Source: Anaerolineae bacterium (GTDB lineage Bacteria > Chloroflexota > Anaerolineae > SpSt-313). From it: DNA of 9,552 nt. The position numbers were made by a program, and so were the translations under genes. Below are positions 1 through 6,454 of the stretch, piece after piece. The notes below the pieces were generated by a model. The model did not search any database. It worked only from the letters and a program-made list of their open reading frames with translations, and was not told the DNA's origin. Position 1 is the first letter of the stretch; each line of letters begins with the position of its first letter. The stretch covers positions 1 to 9,552 of the forward strand of contig JAIMBM010000068.1 in the NCBI GenBank assembly GCA_023511475.1, read 5' to 3'.

Positions 1-1256
1 CGGCTGGACTTGTCGGCAAGGCGCCCAAGGCGTCGCTCCGCCTCAGCGAGCCTGCGCCTGTCCGGACGGGGTTGCTGACCGAGCAGGGCGAGCGCGCGCG
101 TGGTCAGGGTTCGGGCACGCGCGAGGTCGCGAACCGTGTGCTCATAGTACTTGGCCAGAGCGATACAGGCCTCAACGTCCCTCTCTTCGGCAAGGGCGTG
201 CCATAGCGCCACGGCATCCTCAGCGCGACCCGCCCGCCGGTACAGCCGGGCGAGGCGGTGCATCGCGGCATGCCGCTCCTCTGGTGCAAGCTGGCAGCGC
301 AGGCATCGCTCGTACAGCTCTGTGGCAGAAGCGAGGTCCCCATCCACTTCCCGCCGCTGAGCCAGGCTGAGCAAGTCCTCTCCGTGGCTCAACGCATGCA
401 GCGGCTCGCTGAGGGTCGCACAGAGCCAAGCTGCCAGCGTCGCGAGGCTGAGGATGTCGTGGGCATTGTGGTAAAAGACCTGCCGCATCGGCTCGGCCCT
501 GCCCCACTGCAAGAAGTCTCGGTAGAGGCCCGGAATGGCCCACCCCGGCACATCGTTGCCGCTGCGCTGCACGCAGAGCACATGCTCCTCCAAAGAGGAC
601 AGCGCACAAGACTTGAGCCGGCGGCGCCACAACCGCCGGGCAGGGACGAGAAGGTCCAGGTGGTACGCGTTCACGAGGGGTGGCGGCTGGCGGTTCATGG
701 CAAAGCGCGTCTCGAGGAGCGGCCAGTCAAAAACGCGTCCGTTGAAGGTCACCAGCCCACGGCAGTCCGATAGCACCCGGCGCACCAGTGCCAGCATCGC
801 CGGCTCCTCGGGGATGTCGCGCATAAAGTACTGCCGCACCACAAACTCGTCTTCCTCGAACCGGCCAACACCAACCAGAAAGGCATAGGTACCCGTGCCA
901 CCTGCCAGCCCCGTGGTCTCGGTGTCGAGAAAGGCCAGCCCGTGGAAGTCAGTCTCAAAGGAGTCGGCCTCACCGAGCAGCAGGCGCAGGGCCGACGGCC
1001 GATGCTCGAGCACGGCCCCGACCGGCATCTGACCGTGCCGGTGCTCGCGGGGATAGCGGGTCTCCGAGAGGAAGCAGGCCCCCTCTTCCGTCTCGACCTC
1101 AACACCGGGGACCCAGTCCTCGATCCGGTGCCGCGGAGGCGCCGGCCGGGGAGCGATCGGCTGCGCCCTCTCCAGCTGCGTCTGAAGGCCACCCGCCCCA
1201 AGCCGCACGCCGAGACGCTCAAGGCGCTTCCGCAGATCGTCAGCCGTGTCGCTCAA
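1..1256 (-). CDS. mrfB: MrfB/YprB-like DEDDh 3'-5' exonuclease with TPR-like C-terminus (3' end outside the window)
   Basis: Reading the minus strand from the TTG at 1256 gives 418 uninterrupted codons to the left edge with no stop, so the gene is truncated by the window. The product is a ribonuclease H-fold exonuclease of the DnaQ/DEDDh type. Exo I is FLDTETTGL (D111, E113), Exo II is TFNGRVFDWPLL (D177), and Exo III is YHNAHDILSL (H263, D267), so all five catalytic positions are present. From about residue 295 the protein turns into amphipathic helix pairs (ELYERCLRC, HRLARLYRRAGRAEDAVALW, ACIALAKYYEH) that resemble TPR repeats. This architecture and the position directly after a MrfA-type helicase match the B. 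subtilis YprA-YprB pair, renamed MrfA-MrfB for mitomycin repair; YprB is about 410 residues, so little should be missing here. The TTG start overlaps the mrfA stop (TTGA) and has AGGGAG seven bases upstream; no ATG or GTG precedes it nearby in frame. A GTG at codon 17 is the alternative start. Family assignment is strong; the mitomycin role is transferred from Bacillus. Confidence 0.9.
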   Translation of the reverse strand, partial: MSDTADDLRKRLERLGVRLGAGGLQTQLERAQPIAPRPAPPRHRIEDWVPGVEVETEEGACFLSETRYPREHRHGQMPVGAVLEHRPSALRLLLGEADSFETDFHGLAFLDTETTGLAGGTGTYAFLVGVGRFEEDEFVVRQYFMRDIPEEPAMLALVRRVLSDCRGLVTFNGRVFDWPLLETRFAMNRQPPPLVNAYHLDLLVPARRLWRRRLKSCALSSLEEHVLCVQRSGNDVPGWAIPGLYRDFLQWGRAEPMRQVFYHNAHDILSLATLAAWLCATLSEPLHALSHGEDLLSLAQRREVDGDLASATELYERCLRCQLAPEERHAAMHRLARLYRRAGRAEDAVALWHALAEERDVEACIALAKYYEHTVRDLARARTLTTRALALLGQQPRPDRRRLAEAERRLGRLADKSS

Positions 1257-3850
1257 GGCTGTACTCCCTGTACGACACCCTCGCCGCTCGCCACTTCGAG
1301 GAGGCGAAGCACCTGCCGCCTGAGGTCTCGGCCTCCCTCCTGCACAGGGCCGACACAGGCCGGGCATCCACTCTCGCAGGTGCAGCCCGCCACAAGCCCG
1401 TGGGCGGCCTGCCAGACCTCGCGTCCGAGGGAGTAGAGCTGCTCGCTGAGGCCTATGCCCCCCGGCACCTGATCGTACACCGTCAGCGTGGGGCCCTCGG
1501 TGTGACTCGAACGCAACTCAGGCACCACCCCAATGTCGCGAGGGTCACACATGAGAAAGAGCGGGGCCACATTCCCGAGCGCGTGTGCCAGCCCGGCCAG
1601 GCTGCCCGCTGGCACCTGCGAGCCATCCGCCCGCCAGTGGCAGCGGCGACAGAGGGTAATCAGGTTCGAGAGCTCGTTGGCTGCGAGATAGGCATCATTC
1701 TTGCCCGGCTCATAGCCGAACTCGCGGAAGGGGCGCAGGTGGTGCACGTCGTGCTCGCGGTCCTCGCGCTCCGGTGCACCGCAGAAGCGACAGCGAAAAC
1801 CATCCCGCTCCCGTGCACGCCGGCGCATCTCCTGCCAGTTTGGGCCCCGGTCAAAGCGCGCCTCTGGGCTCAGCACCCCCTCCTCGACCAGAGCCATGGC
1901 GACCTCGGGTGGGAACCAGAACCAACAGCCCTGGGTCTCCATCTCCTGCTCGGGGAGGTCGATGGCCCCCCAGCCGAGGTTCTCGTGCGTGTACAGGCGC
2001 ACCTTGCGATACACCGAGGTCACGCTGGTCACGCGGACGGTGCCACGCCCCTTGCACAGGTACAGTCCCGGCTCACGCCCCTGCTCCTCGACAACCTGCA
2101 CGTGAGTGGAGGTCGAGGCCTCGGTGTAATAGTCCACCTGCACCGGTTTGACCGTCGCGCGACGCCCTTCCCAGTCCAGCCGCGTGACCTCATAGGGCTG
2201 CCCCTCGTGCAGATAGATCGCCCCCTCATGGATGAGTATCGGCGCGGCAAAAGGCTCCACCCCACCGATCACCCGCCCGGACTCCTCCTCGGCAATCACA
2301 AACGAATCGGGCGCACTCGTACGCAGCGAGACATGCTGGGCGGGGTAAGAGTCGCCCACCCAGTAGGCGACCCGCCTCGCCCTGTGTACCAGGCCTTCCT
2401 CTTGCAGGAGGTCCAGATAGGCCGACACATCCCGTCCACCGAAAGGCTCGCCCTCCTCAAACGGCAACTCAAAGCTCGCACAGGCCAGATGCCCGAGGAG
2501 GATAAGGGGATTGTCCGGGTTGATGAGGGCGTGCTCCGGCGAACGCTCGAGCAGATAGTCCGGATGGCGCACGATGTACTGATCGAGCGGCGAGCCCCCC
2601 GCCACCAGCACCGCCAGCGACGCCCCCTGCCGGCGCCCCGCCCGGCCAATCTGCTGCCAGGCCGAGGCGACGGTGCCGGGATACCCCACCATCACAACGG
2701 CCGCCAGCTCGCCGATGTCGACGCCAAGCTCGAGGGCGTTGGTCGCGACGACGCCCCGAACAGCGCCCTGCCTCAGCCCGCGCTCGACCTCTCGCCGCTC
2801 CCCCGGCAGATAGCCTCCCCGGTATCCGCGGACGGTCCGCGGCGCCCAGCCCTTGCGCTGCGCTTCCCGGAGGAGATAGGTCAGCAGGACCTCCGCCGAT
2901 ACGCGGGAACGCGCAAAAACGATGGTCTGCAGGCCTCGCTCGATCAGACGGGCTGCGAGGGCACGCCCGTCGAGAAGAGGGCTCCGCCGGATGCCGAGGG
3001 TGCGATCGACGATGGGGGGGGTGTAGAAGAGGATGTGTCGCTCGCCCCTCGGGGCTCCGTCCTCATCGACCACGCTGACCGGCTGCCCAAGCAGCGCTCT
3101 TGCCAGCTGAAGCGGATTGGCAATCGTCGCCGAGCAGCAGATGTACCGGGGTGCCGCCCCGTAGAAGCGGCAGACGCGCTGCAGCCGGCGCAGCACATTG
3201 GCCATGTGGCTGCCAAAGACGCCCCGGTACGCGTGCAGCTCGTCGAGGACCACATACTCCAGCCCCTGGAAAAAGCCCGCCCACTTGGTATGATGGGGGA
3301 GGATGCCGGTGTGCAGCATGTCGGGGTTAGTCAGCAGGATGCGTGTCCGCGCGCGCACCGAGCGCCGCACGTCGGCATTGGTATCGCCATCGTAGGTTCC
3401 GATAGAGAGGTCAGCTTCGGCCAGCGAAGCCAGCTCTGCCAGAGCGGCGGCCTGATCCTGCGTCAGGGCCTTGGTCGGGAAGAGATACATCGCCCGGGCC
3501 CCGGGGTCCGCAAGCAGCCTGGTCAGGACCGGCACGTTGTAGCAGAGCGTCTTGCCTGAGGCGGTGCCGGTGACGACGACGACGTTCTCACCCGCCAGCG
3601 CCCGTTCGATGGCCAGGCTCTGGTGAATGTAGGGAGCACGAATGCCACGGCGCCTGAGGGCCTCCAGCACGCGCGGGGCGACTCCTGCGGGCCACTCCCC
3701 ATAGACGGCCTCACGTTCGGGAAGGCGGCGCCAGGCCGTCAGCCCCTGCACGACCTGTGGCTCCCCCCGCAGACCTTCCAGCGCGGCCTCCAGCTCTGCA
3801 GAAGGAAGGTGATCTGCGCGTCTGTTGGGCGAGGGAAGGGAGGTCTCCAA
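1253..3850 (-). CDS. mrfA: MrfA/YprA-family SF2 DNA helicase with embedded HNH nuclease domain and C-terminal four-cysteine (DUF1998) region
   Basis: An 865-residue superfamily 2 helicase. Visible motifs in order: Walker A TGTASGKT (94-101), PTKAL (125-129), DEAH-box variant DELH (203-206), motif III SAT (240-242), motif V NALELGVDIG (371-380) and motif VI QQIGRAGRR (399-407). The C-terminal DUF1998-type part has FLMCDPRDIG (765-774), YDQVPGGIGLSEQLY (792-806) and a CxCxxxCPxC cluster (C823, C825, C829, C832), expected to bind a metal as in MrfA. Between about residues 668 and 745 sits a complete HNH nuclease signature (C687, C690, H703/H704, N729, C734, C737, H738), not part of the B. subtilis protein as I know it; that protein is about 750 residues, so the extra length here fits an added domain. 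In the family, MrfA is a 3'-5' DNA helicase acting with MrfB in repair of mitomycin C damage. The start is TTG at 3850, three bases after the ligA stop, with GAGGT overlapping that stop. Cytosolic. Family certain; the specific lesion is unknown here. Confidence 0.93.
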   Translation of the reverse strand: METSLPSPNRRADHLPSAELEAALEGLRGEPQVVQGLTAWRRLPEREAVYGEWPAGVAPRVLEALRRRGIRAPYIHQSLAIERALAGENVVVVTGTASGKTLCYNVPVLTRLLADPGARAMYLFPTKALTQDQAAALAELASLAEADLSIGTYDGDTNADVRRSVRARTRILLTNPDMLHTGILPHHTKWAGFFQGLEYVVLDELHAYRGVFGSHMANVLRRLQRVCRFYGAAPRYICCSATIANPLQLARALLGQPVSVVDEDGAPRGERHILFYTPPIVDRTLGIRRSPLLDGRALAARLIERGLQTIVFARSRVSAEVLLTYLLREAQRKGWAPRTVRGYRGGYLPGERREVERGLRQGAVRGVVATNALELGVDIGELAAVVMVGYPGTVASAWQQIGRAGRRQGASLAVLVAGGSPLDQYIVRHPDYLLERSPEHALINPDNPLILLGHLACASFELPFEEGEPFGGRDVSAYLDLLQEEGLVHRARRVAYWVGDSYPAQHVSLRTSAPDSFVIAEEESGRVIGGVEPFAAPILIHEGAIYLHEGQPYEVTRLDWEGRRATVKPVQVDYYTEASTSTHVQVVEEQGREPGLYLCKGRGTVRVTSVTSVYRKVRLYTHENLGWGAIDLPEQEMETQGCWFWFPPEVAMALVEEGVLSPEARFDRGPNWQEMRRRARERDGFRCRFCGAPEREDREHDVHHLRPFREFGYEPGKNDAYLAANELSNLITLCRRCHWRADGSQVPAGSLAGLAHALGNVAPLFLMCDPRDIGVVPELRSSHTEGPTLTVYDQVPGGIGLSEQLYSLGREVWQAAHGLVAGCTCESGCPACVGPVQEGGRDLRRQVLRLLEVASGEGVVQGVQP
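1264..1269 (-). promoter_or_regulatory. Shine-Dalgarno sequence for mrfB
   Basis: AGGGAG lies inside the last mrfA codons, with seven bases before the TTG at 1256. With no nearby in-frame ATG or GTG upstream, it decides the TTG start. The stop/start overlap (TTGA) implies translational coupling of mrfB to mrfA. Confidence 0.7.
1616..1849 (-). other. HNH endonuclease domain embedded in the MrfA-like helicase
   Basis: Residues about 668-745 of the helicase. The core reads RCRFC (C687, C690), then EHDVHHLRPF (H703 and H704), then LSNLITLCRRCH (N729, C734, C737, H738). This is the His-Asn-His order, with the two CxxC pairs that hold a structural zinc in McrA/Cas9-like HNH domains. A basic helix (MRRRARERDGF) precedes it, as is common before HNH cores. 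It lies after the helicase core and its accessory beta-rich region, and just before the segment leading to the MCDPRDIG motif. All candidate catalytic and zinc residues are present, so the domain looks active. What it cuts is unknown. Confidence 0.88.
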
Positions 3851-3853
3851 GGC

Positions 3854-5884
3854 CTACCTCGCTCGCTGCTCGACCATCTCCCGAAGCCGGGCTTCATCGA
3901 TCACCGGCGTGCCGAGCTCCTGTGCCCGGCGCATCTTGGTCCCGCCGGGAGCCTCGCCCACCACCAGAAAATCGGTATTGCGAGAAACGGCATCGGTAAC
4001 CCGGCCTCCGTGCGCCTCGATATAGGCCGTGGCCTCCTCCCGGCTCATGCTCGGGAGCGTGCCGGTTATCACAAAGGTCAGGCCTTCGAGCGGGCGCCGC
4101 CCCTCGGCGGCCCGGCGCTCCGGCTCCATACGGACTCCGGCCTCTCGCATCCGCTCCACCACGCGCCGGTTGGCCGGGTTGGCAAAGAACTCGACCACGC
4201 TGCGAGCGATCGTCGGCCCGATGCCCTCGATCCCCTGCAGCTCCTCCTGCCGGGCGCGCATGATGGCATCGATGGACCCATAGTGCTGCTCGAGAGCCTG
4301 CGCTGCCGCCTGCCCCACGTGACGTATGCCGAGCCCGACCAGTACCCGCCACAGGGGCCGCTCCTTGGAGGCCTCAATGGCCGTCAGCAGGTTCTCCGCC
4401 CGCTTCTTGGCAAAGCCCTCGAGGCGCAGCAGGTCCTCCTCGCGCAGGTAGTAAAGGTCCGACAGGTCGCGCACAAGGCCGCTATCCACGAGCTGATGGG
4501 CGACGCGCGAGCCAAGCCCCTCGATATCCATCGCCCCCCGGCTCGCAAAGACCTCAAGGCGCCGAACAAAGATGGCCGGGCAACTTACATTGACACAGTA
4601 GACGGCAACCTCGTCGGGCCGCTGGATGACCGGGCCACCGCACACCGGGCACTCCTTGGGGGCCTCGATGGGGCGCTCCTCCCCTGTCCGCAGGCTGGCC
4701 ACCGGGCCGACTACATACGGGATCACATCCCCCGCCCTCCGGACTACAACCATGTCGCCCAGCCGGATATCCTTCCGCGCCACATCCTGAAAGTTGTGCA
4801 GCGTCGCGTGCTCGACGCGCACGCCTCCGATGTGCACCGGGTCGAGGACGGCAACCGGGGTGAGCGTACCCATGCTGCCGACCTGTATCTCGACCTCGCG
4901 CAGCCTCGTGACCGCCTCGCGCGGCTCGAACTTGTACGCCACCGCCCCGCGGGGATCTCTTCCCGCTACCCCGAGCGCCTCCTGCAGGGCCAGGTCATTG
5001 ATCTTGATGACCATGCCGTCGGCCTCATAGTCGAGTTCCGAGCGGCGGGCCATCCACTCGTGGACGTAGGCCAGCGCATCCTCCAGCCGATCGAAATGCC
5101 GGGCATCAGGAGTCGTCGGGAAACCCCACTGCCGCAGCCGCTGGAGGACCTCCCATTGCGTCGGCACGCCGTCCCCATCGACGATCGCATAAGTGAAGAG
5201 CCGGATGGGGCGGGCGGCGGTAACCCGGGGATCCAGCTGGCGCAGCGAGCCCGCTGCGGCATTGCGGGGATTGGCAAAGGGCCGCTCCCCGCTTTTCTCC
5301 AGCTCGGCGTTGAGCGCAGCAAAGCGGCTGACCGGGAGGTAGGCTTCACCGCTGACCACCAGCCGCCGAGGGACCGGCGGCACCGACGGGTCGTCCTTTC
5401 GCAGAGGTATCGAGAGGGGCACGTCGCGCACGGTTCTGAGGTTGGCCGTGATATCCTCGCCGACCTCGCCATCTCCGCGCGTGGCGCCCACCCTGAGCTG
5501 CCCGTCCAGATAGGTCAGCACGACCCGCAGGCCGTCGATCTTGGGCTCGACAACAAAGTCGAACCTGGCCCCCTTCGGCGCCAGGCGGCGCGCCCGCTCC
5601 AACCACGCCCACACCTCCTCATCGCTCGCCACGCTTGCCAGGCTGAGGATGGGCCGCGGATGCCGCACACGCCGAAAGCCGGCCTGAGGCTCGCCGCTCA
5701 CCCGCTGCGTAGGAGAATCGGGCGTAACCCACTCCGGGTGCCGCGCCTCGATCGCCTGAAGCTCCCGGAACAATGCGTCGTAGGCCGCATCCGAGATCTC
5801 GGGGCTGTTCAGCACATAGTAGCGGTAGTCATGATAGCGGATCAGGCGACGCAACTCTTCCAGGCGCTGTCTCTCGTCCGTCAT
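3854..5884 (-). CDS. ligA: NAD-dependent DNA ligase LigA
   Basis: A full-length 676-residue LigA (usual length about 670). It seals 3'-OH/5'-phosphate nicks using NAD. Domain order is complete. Ia (1-65) has the NMN-binding pattern YHDYRYYV then SPEISDAAYD. The adenylation domain has the nucleophile K115 in EPKIDGL, FANPRNAAAGSLRQLDP (203-219) and DGMVIKIN (289-296, K294). Then come the OB fold (about 325-400), a zinc finger with C412, C415, C430 and C435, helix-hairpin-helix repeats (about 455-570; GFAKKRAENLL, LGIRHVG, IEGIGPTIA) and a BRCT domain (about 597-676, with GTLPSMSREEA and VSRNTDFLVVGE). Two usually conserved spots differ: VGRTG in the OB fold reads VGSMG (335-339), and the arginine of VRGE reads serine (VVSGE, S178). 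The ATG at 5884 is nine bases after the SH3b gene, with a weak GGGG six bases upstream. The position among polX and mrfA/mrfB suggests a repair role; it may be the only ligase or a second copy. Confidence 0.97.
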   Translation of the reverse strand: MTDERQRLEELRRLIRYHDYRYYVLNSPEISDAAYDALFRELQAIEARHPEWVTPDSPTQRVSGEPQAGFRRVRHPRPILSLASVASDEEVWAWLERARRLAPKGARFDFVVEPKIDGLRVVLTYLDGQLRVGATRGDGEVGEDITANLRTVRDVPLSIPLRKDDPSVPPVPRRLVVSGEAYLPVSRFAALNAELEKSGERPFANPRNAAAGSLRQLDPRVTAARPIRLFTYAIVDGDGVPTQWEVLQRLRQWGFPTTPDARHFDRLEDALAYVHEWMARRSELDYEADGMVIKINDLALQEALGVAGRDPRGAVAYKFEPREAVTRLREVEIQVGSMGTLTPVAVLDPVHIGGVRVEHATLHNFQDVARKDIRLGDMVVVRRAGDVIPYVVGPVASLRTGEERPIEAPKECPVCGGPVIQRPDEVAVYCVNVSCPAIFVRRLEVFASRGAMDIEGLGSRVAHQLVDSGLVRDLSDLYYLREEDLLRLEGFAKKRAENLLTAIEASKERPLWRVLVGLGIRHVGQAAAQALEQHYGSIDAIMRARQEELQGIEGIGPTIARSVVEFFANPANRRVVERMREAGVRMEPERRAAEGRRPLEGLTFVITGTLPSMSREEATAYIEAHGGRVTDAVSRNTDFLVVGEAPGGTKMRRAQELGTPVIDEARLREMVEQRAR
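3856..3860 (-). promoter_or_regulatory. Shine-Dalgarno sequence for mrfA, overlapping the ligA stop
   Basis: GAGGT runs from the last ligA codons into its TAG stop and is five bases before the TTG at 3850. It supports the unusual TTG start and suggests ribosomes finishing ligA re-initiate on mrfA. Confidence 0.7.
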
Positions 5885-5893
5885 GGGCTACCC

Positions 5894-6415
5894 CTACGGC
5901 GCAAGTGTCAAAAAGTCACCGGCCACCCAGCCCACGATTCCTGCCGGGTCCTCGACCTTCCACCAGGTGTAACCCGACGCCTGCTCGGGCCCTCCGATGA
6001 TGACCAGCCGGGTGCCGTCCGGCACAACCTTTACCGTGATTGTGTCGGTGCCAGGCGCCTGACGGATCCGAAGCTGCGCTTCCCCTGTGCCCGCCACGAC
6101 CACCCGCGCCCCGACACCGATGGCCGCGGGCTGGGGCGCCTCGGCTGTGGCCGCACTCGCGGGAGGCTGCGTTGGCTCAACGATAACCATGGGAGTGACG
6201 GTCGGCCAGAGCGTCGATGTGCCCGCCGGGGTTACCGTGACTCGTGGAGGCGGGCTGCCCGCAGGGGCGATGATGAGGAACCAGAGCGCCGCGATAAGGA
6301 CGAGGATGCCCACTGGCAGGGCGATCCACACCCAGCTTCCTTCCAGGAGGCCACCTTCGTCATCGCGTCCTCGTCTGCTGCTTCCAGGCCTCGTGCCTCC
6401 GGAACTGACAGCCAC
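5894..6415 (-). CDS. Small membrane-anchored SH3b-domain protein
   Basis: About 173 residues. A short charged N-terminus (RPGSSRRGRDDEGG) is followed by one hydrophobic segment (about residues 29-50, WVWIALPVGILVLIAALWF...). A Pro/Thr/Ala-rich linker spans about 55-100. The C-terminal bacterial SH3 domain spans about 103-173, with LRIRQAPG, an aromatic pair in GYTWWKVEDPAG, and GWVAGDFL. The expected topology is N-terminus inside, SH3b outside, where such domains usually bind cell-wall or surface ligands. No enzymatic domain is present. An ATG five codons upstream (6430) is in frame, but GGAGGT lies right after it and seven bases before the GTG at 6415, so the GTG start is preferred. The gene sits 39 nt after polX and 9 nt before ligA, so it is co-transcribed with repair genes, yet nothing in it suggests DNA binding. 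Its specific function is unknown. Confidence 0.85.
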   Translation of the reverse strand: MAVSSGGTRPGSSRRGRDDEGGLLEGSWVWIALPVGILVLIAALWFLIIAPAGSPPPRVTVTPAGTSTLWPTVTPMVIVEPTQPPASAATAEAPQPAAIGVGARVVVAGTGEAQLRIRQAPGTDTITVKVVPDGTRLVIIGGPEQASGYTWWKVEDPAGIVGWVAGDFLTLAP

Positions 6416-6422
6416 CGCTCTT

Positions 6423-6428
6423 ACCTCC
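6423..6428 (-). promoter_or_regulatory. Shine-Dalgarno sequence that places the SH3b gene start at GTG 6415
   Basis: GGAGGT, a near-perfect anti-16S match, lies seven bases before the in-frame GTG at 6415. It sits inside the first codons that an ATG start at 6430 would use, and that ATG has no comparable site upstream. This favours the GTG. Confidence 0.72.
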
Positions 6429-6454
6429 ATGTCATGTGCAACGCGGGGCCTCTC

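Noticed and set aside
749..1222. A 157-codon minus-strand frame starting MSVSACGLGRV
   Set aside because: It is Arg/Ser-rich and overlaps the mrfB frame, which carries the exonuclease motifs in the same DNA; it is a frame-shifted shadow.
1616..1849. HNH segment as an intein or group I/II intron-borne homing nuclease
   Set aside because: No splice-junction residues, intein blocks or intron structure are visible. The reading frame is continuous, and the insert is too short (about 75 residues) for an intein with its own endonuclease.
1400..3559. A 719-codon plus-strand open frame antisense to mrfA
   Set aside because: Same in-register shadow effect as above. The minus-strand frame has clear helicase and HNH motifs, while this one has none.
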